DNA of 64,000 nucleotides. It comes from Allokutzneria sp. A3M-2-11 16 (GTDB lineage Bacteria; Actinomycetota; Actinomycetes; Mycobacteriales; Pseudonocardiaceae). Below, one piece after another: positions 28,469-36,951 of the stretch (position 1 is its first letter; the number at the start of each line of letters is the position of its first letter). The stretch lies in contig NZ_JANAVO010000002.1 in assembly GCF_024213555.1 (NCBI RefSeq), forward strand, positions 62,001 through 126,000, in the 5' to 3' direction. The position numbers and the translations under genes are program-made. The notes beneath the pieces are model-generated. The model was not told the DNA's origin, ran no database searches, and saw only the letters and a list, made by a program, of their open reading frames with translations.

Positions 28469-29842
28469 CTAGGGGTCGTCGCGGGTCATGCGGCGGAGCT
28501 TGGGGAGGCGCTCGGCGAGCACGCGTTCGGCGCCGTGGTTGGTCGGGCGGTAGTAGTCCTTGCCGACGAGCTCGTCGGGGGCGTACTGCTGCGCGAGGAC
28601 TCCGCCGGGCGCGTTGTGGGGATAGCGGTAGTTCTGCGCGTGGCCCAAGCGTTCCGCGCCCTTGTAGTGGCCGTCGCGCAGGTGCGGAGGGACCGGGCCG
28701 ACCGCGCCCTTGCGCACATCGCTGGACGCCTCGTTGATGGCCACTATCACCGCGTTGGACTTGGGCGCGGTCGCGAGGTGGATGGTGGCCTGGGCCAGGG
28801 CGAGCCGTCCTTCGGGTAGACCGATGAGCTGCACGGCCTGCGCGGCGGCGACGGCCGCCTGGAGCGCGGTGGGGTCGGCCATGCCGATGTCCTCGCTGGC
28901 GTGCACGACGAGGCGGCGGGCGATGAAACGCGGGTCCTCGCCCGCCTCGATCATCCGCGCGAGGTAGTGCAGCGCGGCGTCGGGATCGGAGCCGCGGATG
29001 GACTTGATGAACGCGCTGATCACGTCGTAGTGCTGGTCGCCGTCGCGGTCGTAGCGCACCGCCGCTTTGTCCACAGTGGACTCAAGGGTGGGCAGGTCGA
29101 TCTCGGCCGCGCCGGTGGAGCTGGCCGACTCGGCGGCGGCCTCCAGCGCGGTCAGCGCCCGGCGCGCGTCACCCGCGGCGAGGCGGACGAGGTGGTCCTC
29201 GGCGTCCTGCGCGAGGGTCGGCGCTCCCCCGAGCCCGCGCTCGTCCTCGACGGCCCGGCGCACCACCGCGCGCACGTCGTCGTCGGTGAGCGACCGCAGC
29301 TGGAGCACCAGCGAGCGCGAGAGCAGCGGTGACACCACGGAGAAGAACGGGTTCTCCGTGGTCGCGGCGACGAGCAGCACGACCCGGTCCTCCACGGCGC
29401 CGAGCAGCGCGTCCTGCTGCGTCTTGGAGAAGCGGTGCACCTCGTCGATGAACAGCACGGTGGACTCGGCGGCCCGGCCGAGGCGGCGGCGGGCCTCCTC
29501 GATCACCGACCGCACCTCCTTCACGCCCGCCGACAACGCGGACAGCGCGACGAAACGCCGCCCGGTCGCCTTGGAGACGAGCGTGGCCAGGGTGGTCTTG
29601 CCGGTCCCCGGCGGCCCGTAGAGCAGCACGGAAGCGGGCGCGGCACCCTCGACCAGCCTGCGCAGCGGCGCACCGGGGCCGAGCAGGTGCTGCTGCCCCA
29701 CCACCTCGTCGAGCGAGCGGGGCCGCATCCGCACGGCCAGCGGCGCGTTCGCGGCGATCTGCTCTTCCGCCCGCTCAGCCACCTCCTGCCCGAACAGCCC
29801 CTCCTGTCCCGAGAGACCACCGTCGAAGAGTGCGTCGTTCAC
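28469..29842 (-). CDS. rarA: Replication-associated recombination protein A (RarA/MgsA-type AAA+ ATPase)
   Basis: Clamp-loader-like AAA+ ATPase acting at stalled forks, 457 aa. Walker A is GPPGTGKTT, Walker [11 protein letters not shown], sensor TTENPFFSV, arginine-finger region [12 protein letters not shown], and the C-terminal domain has [22 protein letters not shown] 29842 (VNDALFDGG) is preferred because ATG 29884 would add 14 residues unlike the family. A GTCCACAGTGGAC copy lies inside. Confidence 0.93.
   Translation of the reverse strand: MNDALFDGGLSGQEGLFGQEVAERAEEQIAANAPLAVRMRPRSLDEVVGQQHLLGPGAPLRRLVEGAAPASVLLYGPPGTGKTTLATLVSKATGRRFVALSALSAGVKEVRSVIEEARRRLGRAAESTVLFIDEVHRFSKTQQDALLGAVEDRVVLLVAATTENPFFSVVSPLLSRSLVLQLRSLTDDDVRAVVRRAVEDERGLGGAPTLAQDAEDHLVRLAAGDARRALTALEAAAESASSTGAAEIDLPTLESTVDKAAVRYDRDGDQHYDVISAFIKSIRGSDPDAALHYLARMIEAGEDPRFIARRLVVHASEDIGMADPTALQAAVAAAQAVQLIGLPEGRLALAQATIHLATAPKSNAVIVAINEASSDVRKGAVGPVPPHLRDGHYKGAERLGHAQNYRYPHNAPGGVLAQQYAPDELVGKDYYRPTNHGAERVLAERLPKLRRMTRDDP
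29069..29081. repeat. Iterated 13-bp palindrome GTCCACWGTGGAC (copy in rarA)
   Basis: Exact GTCCACAGTGGAC inside rarA. Confidence 0.7.
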
Positions 29843-29894
29843 GCCCTGGACGCTACCGCCCCGCACCGACACTCTCCGCCGCACGAGGTAGGGG

Positions 29895-30000
29895 CGTCTT
29901 CAAGTACCACGCACCCCCCGCCCAGCGGTCGCAAACCGCACCTAACCGGTTGGGTGCGGTTTGCGACCGCTGGGGCCGGGGTCGGGGGTACTTGAAGACG
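29895..30000. repeat. 106-bp long palindrome, family R2 copy A
   Basis: Outer arms CGTCTTCAAGTACC / GGTACTTGAAGACG are perfect. The inner stem, from CCCAGCGGTCGCAAACCG on the left to CGGTTTGCGACCGCTGGG on the right, is perfect over 22 bp and closes on AACCGGTT. It lies in the divergent region between rarA and the uridine kinase-like gene, so it is not simply a terminator. Confidence 0.9.
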
Positions 30001-30032
30001 GGGGAACGTGCGCGAGCCAGGAGGGGGCTGCG

Positions 30033-30704
30033 GTGTCGGAATCGCGTGCCGACGTGCGAGAATTGTTCCCCGTGTCGTCTTCCACCGTTCGCGCGCGCGT
30101 CGTGTTGCTGGCCGGTCCGTCCGGCTCCGGGAAGTCCACCCTCGCCGCCCACCTGGGCTGGCCCGTGCTCCGGCTGGACGACTTCTACCGCGAGGGCCGC
30201 GACCCGCGCCTGCCCCGGGACGACACCGGAGCCGTGGACTGGGACCACCCCGAGGCGTGGAACGGCGAGGACGCCGTCGCCGCCATCACCGAACTGGCGG
30301 AGTCCGGCCGGGTGCGGGCGCCGATCTACGACATCGCCACCGACAGCCGTTCCGGCGAGCGCACGGTCGCCGTCGACAGCTCGCCGCTGTTCATCGCCGA
30401 GGGGCTCTTCGCCGACCGCATCGTGGACGGCTGCCGCGAGGCCGGGGTGCTGGCCGACGCGCTCGTCCTCGCGCCGTCGGCGTCGCTGACCGCCGCGCGC
30501 CGGTTCGCCCGCGACGTGGCCGAGGCGCGCAAGCCGGTACCGGTGCTGCTGCGCAGGGGCGTGCGGTTGTGGCGGGAGCAGCCGCAGGTGGTGCAGCGGT
30601 GCGTCGCGGCGGGGATGCGGCGCACGAAACCCGCGGCCGCGCGAGCGGAACTGCGCCTACTTGCCTCTAAGAATGCCTTGTGGGGCAACGAAAAGGTCAG
30701 CTGA
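30033..30704 (+). CDS. Uridine kinase-like P-loop protein
   Basis: 223 aa with Walker A LLAGPSGSGKST at about residue 25, then LRLDDFYREGRDPRLP and VDWDHPEAWNGED, the substrate-binding pattern of the uridine kinase/phosphoribulokinase family, and a C-terminal RFARDVAEARKP segment. It probably phosphorylates a nucleoside or related small molecule; the exact substrate is open. GTG 30033 is preceded by GGAGGGGG at 30020-30027. The gene lies immediately downstream of the R2 palindrome. Confidence 0.8.
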   Translation: MSESRADVRELFPVSSSTVRARVVLLAGPSGSGKSTLAAHLGWPVLRLDDFYREGRDPRLPRDDTGAVDWDHPEAWNGEDAVAAITELAESGRVRAPIYDIATDSRSGERTVAVDSSPLFIAEGLFADRIVDGCREAGVLADALVLAPSASLTAARRFARDVAEARKPVPVLLRRGVRLWREQPQVVQRCVAAGMRRTKPAAARAELRLLASKNALWGNEKVS

Positions 30705-30727
30705 ACATCGTTCATCAAGATCGAACA

Positions 30728-30754
30728 CCTTCGGGGTGGACCACCAACCGAAGG
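30728..30754 (+). promoter_or_regulatory. Hairpin overlapping the lectin gene ribosome-binding site
   Basis: CCTTCGGGGT pairs with ACC...CCGAAGG around a short loop with a 2-nt bulge. The right arm covers the first bases of AAGGAG (30751-30756), the ribosome-binding site of the gene starting at 30763. Confidence 0.45.
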
Positions 30755-30762
30755 AGATCGAG

Positions 30763-31245
30763 ATGCGTTCGCTTTCCCGAGTCGCCGCCGTGCTCACCGC
30801 CGCGGTGATCGCCCTGGCCGGACTCGCCCTGCCCGCGTCGGCCGCCCCGCTGGTGAAGTACCGGACCGGGCTGAACTTCAGCCTCTGCCTGGACGTCCGC
30901 GGCGGGACCGGGGTCGCGGGCCAGGACATGCAGCTGTGGCACTGCGGCGACGTCCCCGGCCAGCGCTGGGAGAAGCGCGGTGAGTACCTGGCCAGCGACC
31001 TCAACCGCAACCTCTGCCTGGACGTGCGCGGCGGGGCCGGGCAGCCGGACCAGGACATCCAGATCTGGCACTGCGGCGCCATCGCGGGTCAGCGCTGGGT
31101 CCGCGACGGCCTGCTGCTGCGGAGCGGGCTGAACCACCACCTGTGCCTGGACGTGCGCGGCGCGTCCGGCCGCCCGGACCAGGACATCCAGCTGTGGCAC
31201 TGCGACCCGAACAACGCCGCGCAGCACTGGCACGAGTTCTCCTGA
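30763..31245 (+). CDS. Secreted ricin-B-type (beta-trefoil) lectin domain protein
   Basis: 160 aa with a Sec signal peptide (residues 1-28, ending ASAA). The mature protein is a single RICIN domain with three tandem repeats: LCLDVRGGTGVAGQDMQLWHC, LCLDVRGGAGQPDQDIQIW and LCLDVRGASGRPDQDIQLW (first repeat given minus its final residue would be shorter), each followed by QRW or QHW. It has no attached catalytic domain. It should bind a carbohydrate outside the cell. ATG 30763 follows AAGGAG; that site is partly inside a hairpin. Confidence 0.85.
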   Translation: MRSLSRVAAVLTAAVIALAGLALPASAAPLVKYRTGLNFSLCLDVRGGTGVAGQDMQLWHCGDVPGQRWEKRGEYLASDLNRNLCLDVRGGAGQPDQDIQIWHCGAIAGQRWVRDGLLLRSGLNHHLCLDVRGASGRPDQDIQLWHCDPNNAAQHWHEFS

Positions 31246-31298
31246 GTACCTGATCGTCGGACTTCCCTCAGCGCCCGGGTTGCCGGTACGCCAGAAAC

Positions 31299-32909
31299 AT
31301 GAGCATCCCTCTCGATCGGCGTACTCTCCTGCGCGCCACGGGCCTCGCGGTCGGCGCGGCCAGCCTGACGGCCCTGCCCGCGACCGCGCGGTCCGGCGAG
31401 GTCTTCCAGCACGGCGTGGCCTCGGGTGATCCGTTGCCCACCACGGTGTTGCTGTGGACCCGCGTCACACCGACGCCGGAGTCGGTCCCCGGCTCCGGCG
31501 TCGGTCCCGACGTCGATGTGCAGTGGCAGGTCTCCGCGGACCCGGCGTTCACCGAGGTGGCCGTCAGCGGTACCGCGGCGACCGGCCCCGGCCGGGACCA
31601 CACGGTCAAGGTCGACGCGACCGGGCTGAGCCCCGCGACCACCTACTACTACCGGTTCCGGCTCAACGAAGCCTTTTCCGGCGTCGGCACGACGCGAACG
31701 GCGCCCGCGGCGGACGCCGACGTGCAGCACCTGCGCTTCGGCGTGGTGTCCTGCTCGAACTGGCAGGCAGGGCACTTCGCGGCGTACCGCGTGCTCGCCG
31801 AGCGCGGCGACCTGGACCTGGTCGTGCACCTCGGCGACTACCTCTACGAGCACGGGCCCGGCGAGTTCCCGGTCGGCTACGCCGTGCGCCCGCACACCCC
31901 GGCGCGCGAGGTGCTGACGCTGGCGGACTACCGCAAGCGCCACGCCCAGTACAAGACCGACCCGCACCTGAGGCAGCTGCACGCGGCCGTGCCGTGGACG
32001 ATCACCTGGGACGACCACGAGGTCGCGAACAACGCCTGGTCGGGCGGAGCGGGCAACCACGACCCGGAGACCGAGGGCGACTGGGCGACCCGCCGCGCCG
32101 CGGCCCGCAGGGCGTACTTCGAGTGGATGCCCGTGCGCAACACCGGCGACCGGCTCTACCGCAAGCTGCGCTTCGGCAGGCTCGCCGAACTCTCGATGTT
32201 GGACCTGCGTTCCCACCGGTCCAAGCAGGTGAGAATCCTATCCGGGGAAGTTGACGACCCGAAGCGCTCGCTCGCCGGTGGCGAGCAGCTGAACTGGCTG
32301 GTCGACGGCCTGGTCTCGTCAACTGCGCGGTGGAAGTTCGTCGGCAACCCGGTGATGATCTCGCCGACGCTGATCCCGCCGTTGCCGTCGCACATCCTGG
32401 GGCCGCTGCTGTCGTTGCTGGGCCTGCCCGCGGAGGGCGGCGTGGTGTTCACCGACCAGTGGGACGGCTACACCGCCGACCGCCGCAAGCTGCTGTCGGC
32501 CTTGGCGCACAACAAGGTCACCAACACCGTGTTCCTCACCGGCGACGTGCACTCCTCGTGGGCCTGCGACATCCCGGCCGACGCCGGGATGTACCCGCTG
32601 AGCCCGTCGCTGGCCACGGAACTGGTCTGCCCGTCGGTGACCTCCGACAACATCGACGACATCCTGCACGTCCCGCCGCGCACCGCCGCGGTGATCGCGG
32701 AGAAGGCGCTGCGCGGGCTCAACCGGCACGTCAAGTGGGTGGAGTACGACTCGCACGGGGCCGCTGTGCTGGACGTGACGCCGTCCTCGGTGCGGATGGA
32801 CTGGTACTTCCTCGCCGACCGGGCCAAACCGGACAGCTCGGCGCACCTCGCGAAGTCCTTCCGGGTCCGCAACGGGACCCAGCGCGTCGAGGAGGTCAAC
32901 CACGCGTGA
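31299..32909 (+). CDS. phoD: Alkaline phosphatase D (PhoD family), Tat-exported
   Basis: Extracellular phosphodiesterase/phosphatase of 536 aa. The Tat signal reads LDRRTLLRATGLAVG. The N-terminal PhoD domain has FQHGVASGDPLPTTVLLWTR. The metallophosphatase core has VVSCSNWQAG, LVVHLGDYLYE, ITWDDHEVANN and FLTGDVHSSW. Fe/Ca-dependent PhoD enzymes release phosphate from phosphoesters. No PHO box was recognised upstream. Monocistronic. Confidence 0.92.
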   Translation: MSIPLDRRTLLRATGLAVGAASLTALPATARSGEVFQHGVASGDPLPTTVLLWTRVTPTPESVPGSGVGPDVDVQWQVSADPAFTEVAVSGTAATGPGRDHTVKVDATGLSPATTYYYRFRLNEAFSGVGTTRTAPAADADVQHLRFGVVSCSNWQAGHFAAYRVLAERGDLDLVVHLGDYLYEHGPGEFPVGYAVRPHTPAREVLTLADYRKRHAQYKTDPHLRQLHAAVPWTITWDDHEVANNAWSGGAGNHDPETEGDWATRRAAARRAYFEWMPVRNTGDRLYRKLRFGRLAELSMLDLRSHRSKQVRILSGEVDDPKRSLAGGEQLNWLVDGLVSSTARWKFVGNPVMISPTLIPPLPSHILGPLLSLLGLPAEGGVVFTDQWDGYTADRRKLLSALAHNKVTNTVFLTGDVHSSWACDIPADAGMYPLSPSLATELVCPSVTSDNIDDILHVPPRTAAVIAEKALRGLNRHVKWVEYDSHGAAVLDVTPSSVRMDWYFLADRAKPDSSAHLAKSFRVRNGTQRVEEVNHA

Positions 32910-32944
32910 GGGCTCGGGGAGGCGCTGTTCCCGGCGCCTCCCCT

Positions 32945-33838
32945 TCACTCGCGCAGCCGGGCCTCGATGCCCGCGAGGTGACGACGGAGGGCGTGCTCGA
33001 ACAGCGCGTCCAAGTTCTCCGGAATCCCGGTGGTCAGCGTGGCCAGGCGGGGAAACCTGCCCGAGGCGAACAGTGCCTGCACCTCGGCCTCGTGTTCCAG
33101 CCACCACTGGCCGGTGGTCATGCCGCTCGCCCGCACCGCGGCCTGTTCCGCTGCTCCCGACAGCGCGAGGCCGCGCACGAAAGCGGGCAGCGTCAACGCT
33201 TCCCGCGCTTGCTCCTCCTTCGTCAACCGCAGGCCGTGCAAGGCTTCCATCGTCCATTCGGTGTGCAGCATGGCTTCGGGGATGAGCAGCGGCCGCGTCA
33301 CCGAGATCAGCTCCGGCAGCCAGGCGTGCGCGCGGTAGAGCGCCCACTGCAACCGGCACACGACGTTGAGCCGCTCCCGCCAGCCCCGGGGCGGTGGGTC
33401 CGGCAGCGGCCTGGTGCGGAAGACCTGGCGCAGCATGAGGTGCACGAGTTCTTCCTTGCCCGCGATGTGCCGGTACAACGACATCGGCCCCACCGCCAGC
33501 TCCGTGGCGAGCCTGCGCATCGAGACCGCTTCCAGCCCTTCGGCGTCGGCGACGCGGATGGCCGTCGTGGTGATGCGGAACCGGGTCAGGGTCTGGCCGG
33601 GCGGTGGCTCGCGGCGCGGCTTCGCCCCCGTGGTGCGCACCACGGTCCCCGCGCCAGGATGGGCTTCCACCAAGCCTTCCTGCCGCAACAGGTCGAGCGC
33701 CTTGGTCGCCGTCGCCATCGCGACGCCCCATTCGCGGGTGAGCGCCCTCGTGGAGGGAACGCGCTCGCCGGGGAGCAGTTCGCCCGCCTCGATGCGGGCT
33801 CTGATGGCGGCGGCAATGCGTCGGTACGGCGGGTTCAC
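32945..33838 (-). CDS. Hybrid GntR-TetR transcriptional regulator
   Basis: 297 aa with two DNA-binding modules: an N-terminal GntR winged helix (YRRIAAAIRARIEAGELLPG, then VPSTRALTREWGVAMATATK) and a TetR helix-turn-helix (ISTTAIRVADAEGLEAVSMR is approximate; clear RRLATELAVGPMSLYRHIAG), followed by a TetR_C ligand domain. This architecture is known in actinobacteria. GTG 33838 starts VNPPYRRI. A perfect palindrome TGTACTAGTACA ends 10 nt upstream of the start and is a likely self-operator. It is divergent from a GNAT gene. Confidence 0.85.
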   Translation of the reverse strand: MNPPYRRIAAAIRARIEAGELLPGERVPSTRALTREWGVAMATATKALDLLRQEGLVEAHPGAGTVVRTTGAKPRREPPPGQTLTRFRITTTAIRVADAEGLEAVSMRRLATELAVGPMSLYRHIAGKEELVHLMLRQVFRTRPLPDPPPRGWRERLNVVCRLQWALYRAHAWLPELISVTRPLLIPEAMLHTEWTMEALHGLRLTKEEQAREALTLPAFVRGLALSGAAEQAAVRASGMTTGQWWLEHEAEVQALFASGRFPRLATLTTGIPENLDALFEHALRRHLAGIEARLRE

Positions 33839-33847
33839 GAGGCAAAG

Positions 33848-33859
33848 TGTACTAGTACA
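33848..33859. promoter_or_regulatory. 12-bp palindrome, probable operator
   Basis: TGTACTAGTACA lies between the divergent GntR-TetR regulator and GNAT genes, 9 bp from the regulator start. Autoregulation is likely. Confidence 0.55.
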
Positions 33860-33943
33860 GTCGACCGGGTCGACCTGGGGTTTTGCACCGGAAGCCCTTC
33901 GTTTCATTGCGATGTGCGCGCGAGCGTCGGCACAGTCTGTGGT

Positions 33944-34480
33944 GTGAGTTCGATACAGCGTACGCAGCGCGCCACGGAGATCCTGTGCGATGCCTTCGTG
34001 ACGGACCCGGTGGTCGAATGGGTGTTCCCCGGTCCGATCGAGCAGCGGCGGGCTTCGGTGGCACGCGTGTTCGCCCCACTGGTCGAGATTTCCGCGGCGG
34101 CGGACGAACTGGCCGTGCTCGACGACGGTGCGGCGGCGGTGTGGCTCCCCGTCGAGGCAGGCCAGGACATGGCTCCAGGACCGGAGGAGGAGCTGCCCCC
34201 GCGCTTGCGGACACTGGTGGAGGTGTTGGCGCGCGGCCATTCCACGGAGCGCGATCACCTGTACTTGGCGTTCATCGGTGTCGCACAAGGAAAACAGGGG
34301 CGAGGGCTCGGCGGCAGGCTGCTCGCGGAGCGACTGCGGCGCGCCGACGTCCCCGTCTACCTGGAGGCGAGTTCGGCGCGCAACGTGCCGCTGTACGAGC
34401 GCCACGGCTTTCGGCTCACCGACGAACCAATCACGTTGCCCAGCGGGCCCACCGTGTGGCCCATGTGGAAGGAGAACTGA
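33944..34480 (+). CDS. GNAT family acetyltransferase
   Basis: 178 aa. The acetyl-CoA binding region is IGVAQGKQGRGLGGRLLAE, followed by VPVYLEASSARNVPLYERHGF. The N-terminal part (CDAFVTDPVVEWVFPGP) resembles GNATs found beside TetR regulators. GTG 33944 is chosen (VSSIQRTQRATE); GTG 33914 would add 10 residues. It is divergent from the GntR-TetR regulator and 1 nt upstream of the next gene, with which it probably forms an operon. Substrate unknown. Confidence 0.82.
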   Translation: MSSIQRTQRATEILCDAFVTDPVVEWVFPGPIEQRRASVARVFAPLVEISAAADELAVLDDGAAAVWLPVEAGQDMAPGPEEELPPRLRTLVEVLARGHSTERDHLYLAFIGVAQGKQGRGLGGRLLAERLRRADVPVYLEASSARNVPLYERHGFRLTDEPITLPSGPTVWPMWKEN

Positions 34481-34481
34481 A

Positions 34482-35612
34482 ATGGCTGTGCGGAGGGAAA
34501 TTCTCGCGGGCACGAACGCGGACTTCATGATCGTGCGGGAGCTGGCCGTCGCGGGCACGCAGGTGGAGATCGGCCGCGCGCTGGCGGAGGAGGCGGCGCG
34601 CTCCTACGGCTGGCGCCCGCAACCGGCCGACCGGCGCACGGTCCGCGCGCGGCGGCTGTGGTTCGAGCGGAACTGGCCGCAGCACCACGAGCGGATGCGT
34701 GGCGCGGCTTTGGCTCTGGGACTGGATTTCGAGGCTGATGAGTACTATGTGGACGGTCTCAGCGGCGTGCCGAACGGGTCGGCGTGCTCCGCGACGTTCC
34801 TCCCGCCGAGCGCGACTTCGGAGGGTCGGGGACTGCTCGGCCGCAACTACGACTTCTTCACCACGAGCGCGGCGGATCTGTTCGCGATGCTCAGCGGCGG
34901 CCAGCCGACCGGCGGGTCCGAACCGCCGATGGCGTCGCGGCCGTTCGTGGTGCGCAGCAAGCCGACTGACGGTCCCGCGACCACGTTGATCACGATGGAC
35001 ACGCTGGACGGCTGCATGGACGGGATCAACGAGCACGGTCTCGCGGTGGTGCTGCTGATCGCCGATGCGGAGACGACGGGCGAGCCGATCGCCGCGGGGC
35101 CGCAGGTCGGGCTCTCCAGCATCCAGCTGCCCCGGTTCGTCCTGGACACCTGTGCGACGGCGGAGGAGGCCAGGGCGGCGCTGCTCGGCGCGAAGCAGTA
35201 CGACCTGGGCACACCGCTGCACTACCTGATCGCCGACGCCAGCGGTGACTGCTTCGTGTGGGAGCGCGGCGCGGGCGGGGACGAGCACATCACCGACGGT
35301 GGCGGCGGTGCCCTGTGCGTGACGAACCACTTGCTGCACAAGCACTCCGGCGAGCTCCCGGCCGACAACGAGGAGACGATGCTGACCTATGAGCGCCATC
35401 GCAGGCTCAGCAAGGAGACGAACGCCGTGCTGTCCGGGCCGGGTGTGCGCGCGGCGATCGACTCCGTGAACTTCGACGCGGTCGGCGCCGAGGTGCCCTA
35501 CCCGATCCGGACCCTGTGGCGCTCGGTGTTCGACCTCGGCGAGCGCACCCTGGCGGCGCGCTTCTACCTCGCCGACGACCGCTACACCGACGAGCTCGCC
35601 TTCACCTGCTGA
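34482..35612 (+). CDS. C45-family autoproteolytic acyltransferase/hydrolase (isopenicillin N acyltransferase-like)
   Basis: Ntn-hydrolase-fold protein of 376 aa. The presumed nucleophile/autocleavage Cys is in PNGSACSATFL (residue about 106), followed by GLLGRNYDF and CMDGINEHGLAVVLL, the typical C45 pattern. Family members cleave linear C-N amide bonds or transfer acyl groups; substrate unknown. ATG 34482 follows GGAG at 34471-34474. It is downstream of a GNAT gene and next to the GntR-TetR regulator. A 124-bp palindrome follows. Confidence 0.85.
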   Translation: MAVRREILAGTNADFMIVRELAVAGTQVEIGRALAEEAARSYGWRPQPADRRTVRARRLWFERNWPQHHERMRGAALALGLDFEADEYYVDGLSGVPNGSACSATFLPPSATSEGRGLLGRNYDFFTTSAADLFAMLSGGQPTGGSEPPMASRPFVVRSKPTDGPATTLITMDTLDGCMDGINEHGLAVVLLIADAETTGEPIAAGPQVGLSSIQLPRFVLDTCATAEEARAALLGAKQYDLGTPLHYLIADASGDCFVWERGAGGDEHITDGGGGALCVTNHLLHKHSGELPADNEETMLTYERHRRLSKETNAVLSGPGVRAAIDSVNFDAVGAEVPYPIRTLWRSVFDLGERTLAARFYLADDRYTDELAFTC

Positions 35613-35624
35613 CCGAGGTCGGGC

Positions 35625-35748
35625 GGTCTTCAAGTCCCACGAACCCTCCAAACGATCACCGAAAACCGCCCCCAACCCCCGCGAGGCTCCGGGGAGGTTG
35701 GGGGCGGTTTGCGATCGCTGGGGAGGGGGTGGGGGGTACTTGAAGACC
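35625..35748. repeat. 124-bp long palindrome, family R2 copy B
   Basis: Termini GGTCTTCAAGT / ACTTGAAGACC. The inner arms AACCGCCCCCAACC / GGTTGGGGGCGGTT are perfect, and the G-rich right flank matches copy A. It lies between two convergent genes. Confidence 0.9.
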
Positions 35749-35758
35749 GGGGAACCCG

Positions 35759-36853
35759 CTAGAGCACCTTGCGGAGAGCGCCGAGGAGGAGTTCGACCCG
35801 CTCGGGCCTGGCGTTGTGGCCCATCAGGCCGATCCGCCAGACGGTCGCGGCGAACTCCTTGGCGCCCGCGCCGATCTCGATGCCGAGCTCCTCCAGCAGG
35901 CGCTTGCGGACGGCCGCCGAGTCCACTCCGTCCGGCACCCACACCGAGGTCAGCTGGGACAGCCGGTGGCCCTCGGCGGCGAAGAGCTTCAGGCCCATCT
36001 CCTCAAGGCCGTTCTGCAGGGCCGTGCCGACGCGGCGGTGCCGCTCGAAGACCTCGGGCAGCCCCTCCTCCAGCACCCGGCCCAGCCCGGCGTGCAGCGA
36101 GGCGATCATCGCGACCGGCGCCGTGTGGTGGTAGGTCCGGCCGCCGCCCGCGCCGCCGCTGACGTAGTCGCCGATCAGCCCCAGGTCGAGGTACCAGGTC
36201 GGCGGGTGCGGCACCCGCCGCGCCCACGCCCGCTCGGACACCGTGAACGGCGCCAGCCCCGGCGAGACCCCGACGCACTTCTGCGTCCCGGAATAGGCCA
36301 GGTCGACACCCCAGTCGTCGACGAGCACCGGCGAGCCCGCCAGCGAGGTCACGCAGTCGGCGATCACCAGCACGCCCTCGTCCCGAGCGCGGACGGCGGC
36401 GCCGAGCGCGGCGATGTCGCTGCGCACTCCGGTGGAGGTCTCGGCGTGCACGGCCGCGACGATCGCGGGCCTCGGGTGCGCGTCGAGCACCCGCTGCGGG
36501 TCGACCGGCTGCCCCCACTCGTGGTCGACACGGACCACCTCGGCGCCGTAGCGCCCGGCGACGTCGCACATCCGCTCGCCGAACAGGCCGTTCACCGCGA
36601 TGACCGCGACGTCGCCCTTGCGCACGGTGTTGGCGAAGGCGGCCTCCATGCCGATGGACCCGGTGCCCGACAGCGGCAGCGTCCGCCGGTTGGCGGTGCC
36701 CCACACGGTGCGCAGCCGCGCGCAGGTCTCGTCCAGCAACCGCAGGAACTCGGGGTCGAGGTGGCCGAGCAACGGCGCGCCGAGGGCGAGCGTCGCCTCC
36801 GGGTACGGGTTGGACGGACCGGGACCCAGCAACACGCGATCGAGCAGAGGCAT
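35759..36853 (-). CDS. Alanine-glyoxylate / serine-pyruvate type aminotransferase (class V)
   Basis: PLP enzyme of 364 aa. Landmarks are LLGPGPSNPYPEAT, the active-site region VHAETSTGVRSDI, the PLP Asp in VIADCVTSLAGSP, and the PLP lysine in YSGTQKCVGVSPGLAP. It transfers an amino group between alanine or serine and glyoxylate or pyruvate; exact pair unproven. Start ATG 36853 (MPLLDRVLLGPG). Monocistronic. Confidence 0.9.
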   Translation of the reverse strand: MPLLDRVLLGPGPSNPYPEATLALGAPLLGHLDPEFLRLLDETCARLRTVWGTANRRTLPLSGTGSIGMEAAFANTVRKGDVAVIAVNGLFGERMCDVAGRYGAEVVRVDHEWGQPVDPQRVLDAHPRPAIVAAVHAETSTGVRSDIAALGAAVRARDEGVLVIADCVTSLAGSPVLVDDWGVDLAYSGTQKCVGVSPGLAPFTVSERAWARRVPHPPTWYLDLGLIGDYVSGGAGGGRTYHHTAPVAMIASLHAGLGRVLEEGLPEVFERHRRVGTALQNGLEEMGLKLFAAEGHRLSQLTSVWVPDGVDSAAVRKRLLEELGIEIGAGAKEFAATVWRIGLMGHNARPERVELLLGALRKVL

Positions 36854-36893
36854 GCACGCACCCTAACCGGCGCACCCTGTCGGCACATTTTAG

Positions 36894-36939
36894 GTAGATT
36901 GAATCTACGTAGATCTGAGCTACTTTAGATGTGAGCTAC
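36894..36939. promoter_or_regulatory. Cluster of small palindromes and direct repeats upstream of the AAA ATPase gene
   Basis: GTAGATTGAATCTAC (36894-36908) is an inverted repeat. ATCTACGTAGAT (36903-36914) is a perfect palindrome overlapping it. GATCTGAGCTAC (36912-36923) and GATGTGAGCTAC (36928-36939) are direct repeats 16 bp apart. The patch is AT-rich and directly precedes the ribosome-binding site. Confidence 0.5.
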
Positions 36940-36951
36940 GGAGGTGCGCCC

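Noticed and set aside
30763-31245. Fused hydrolase partner for the ricin-type lectin
   Set aside because: The protein ends after three QxW repeats and the following PhoD gene has its own signal peptide.
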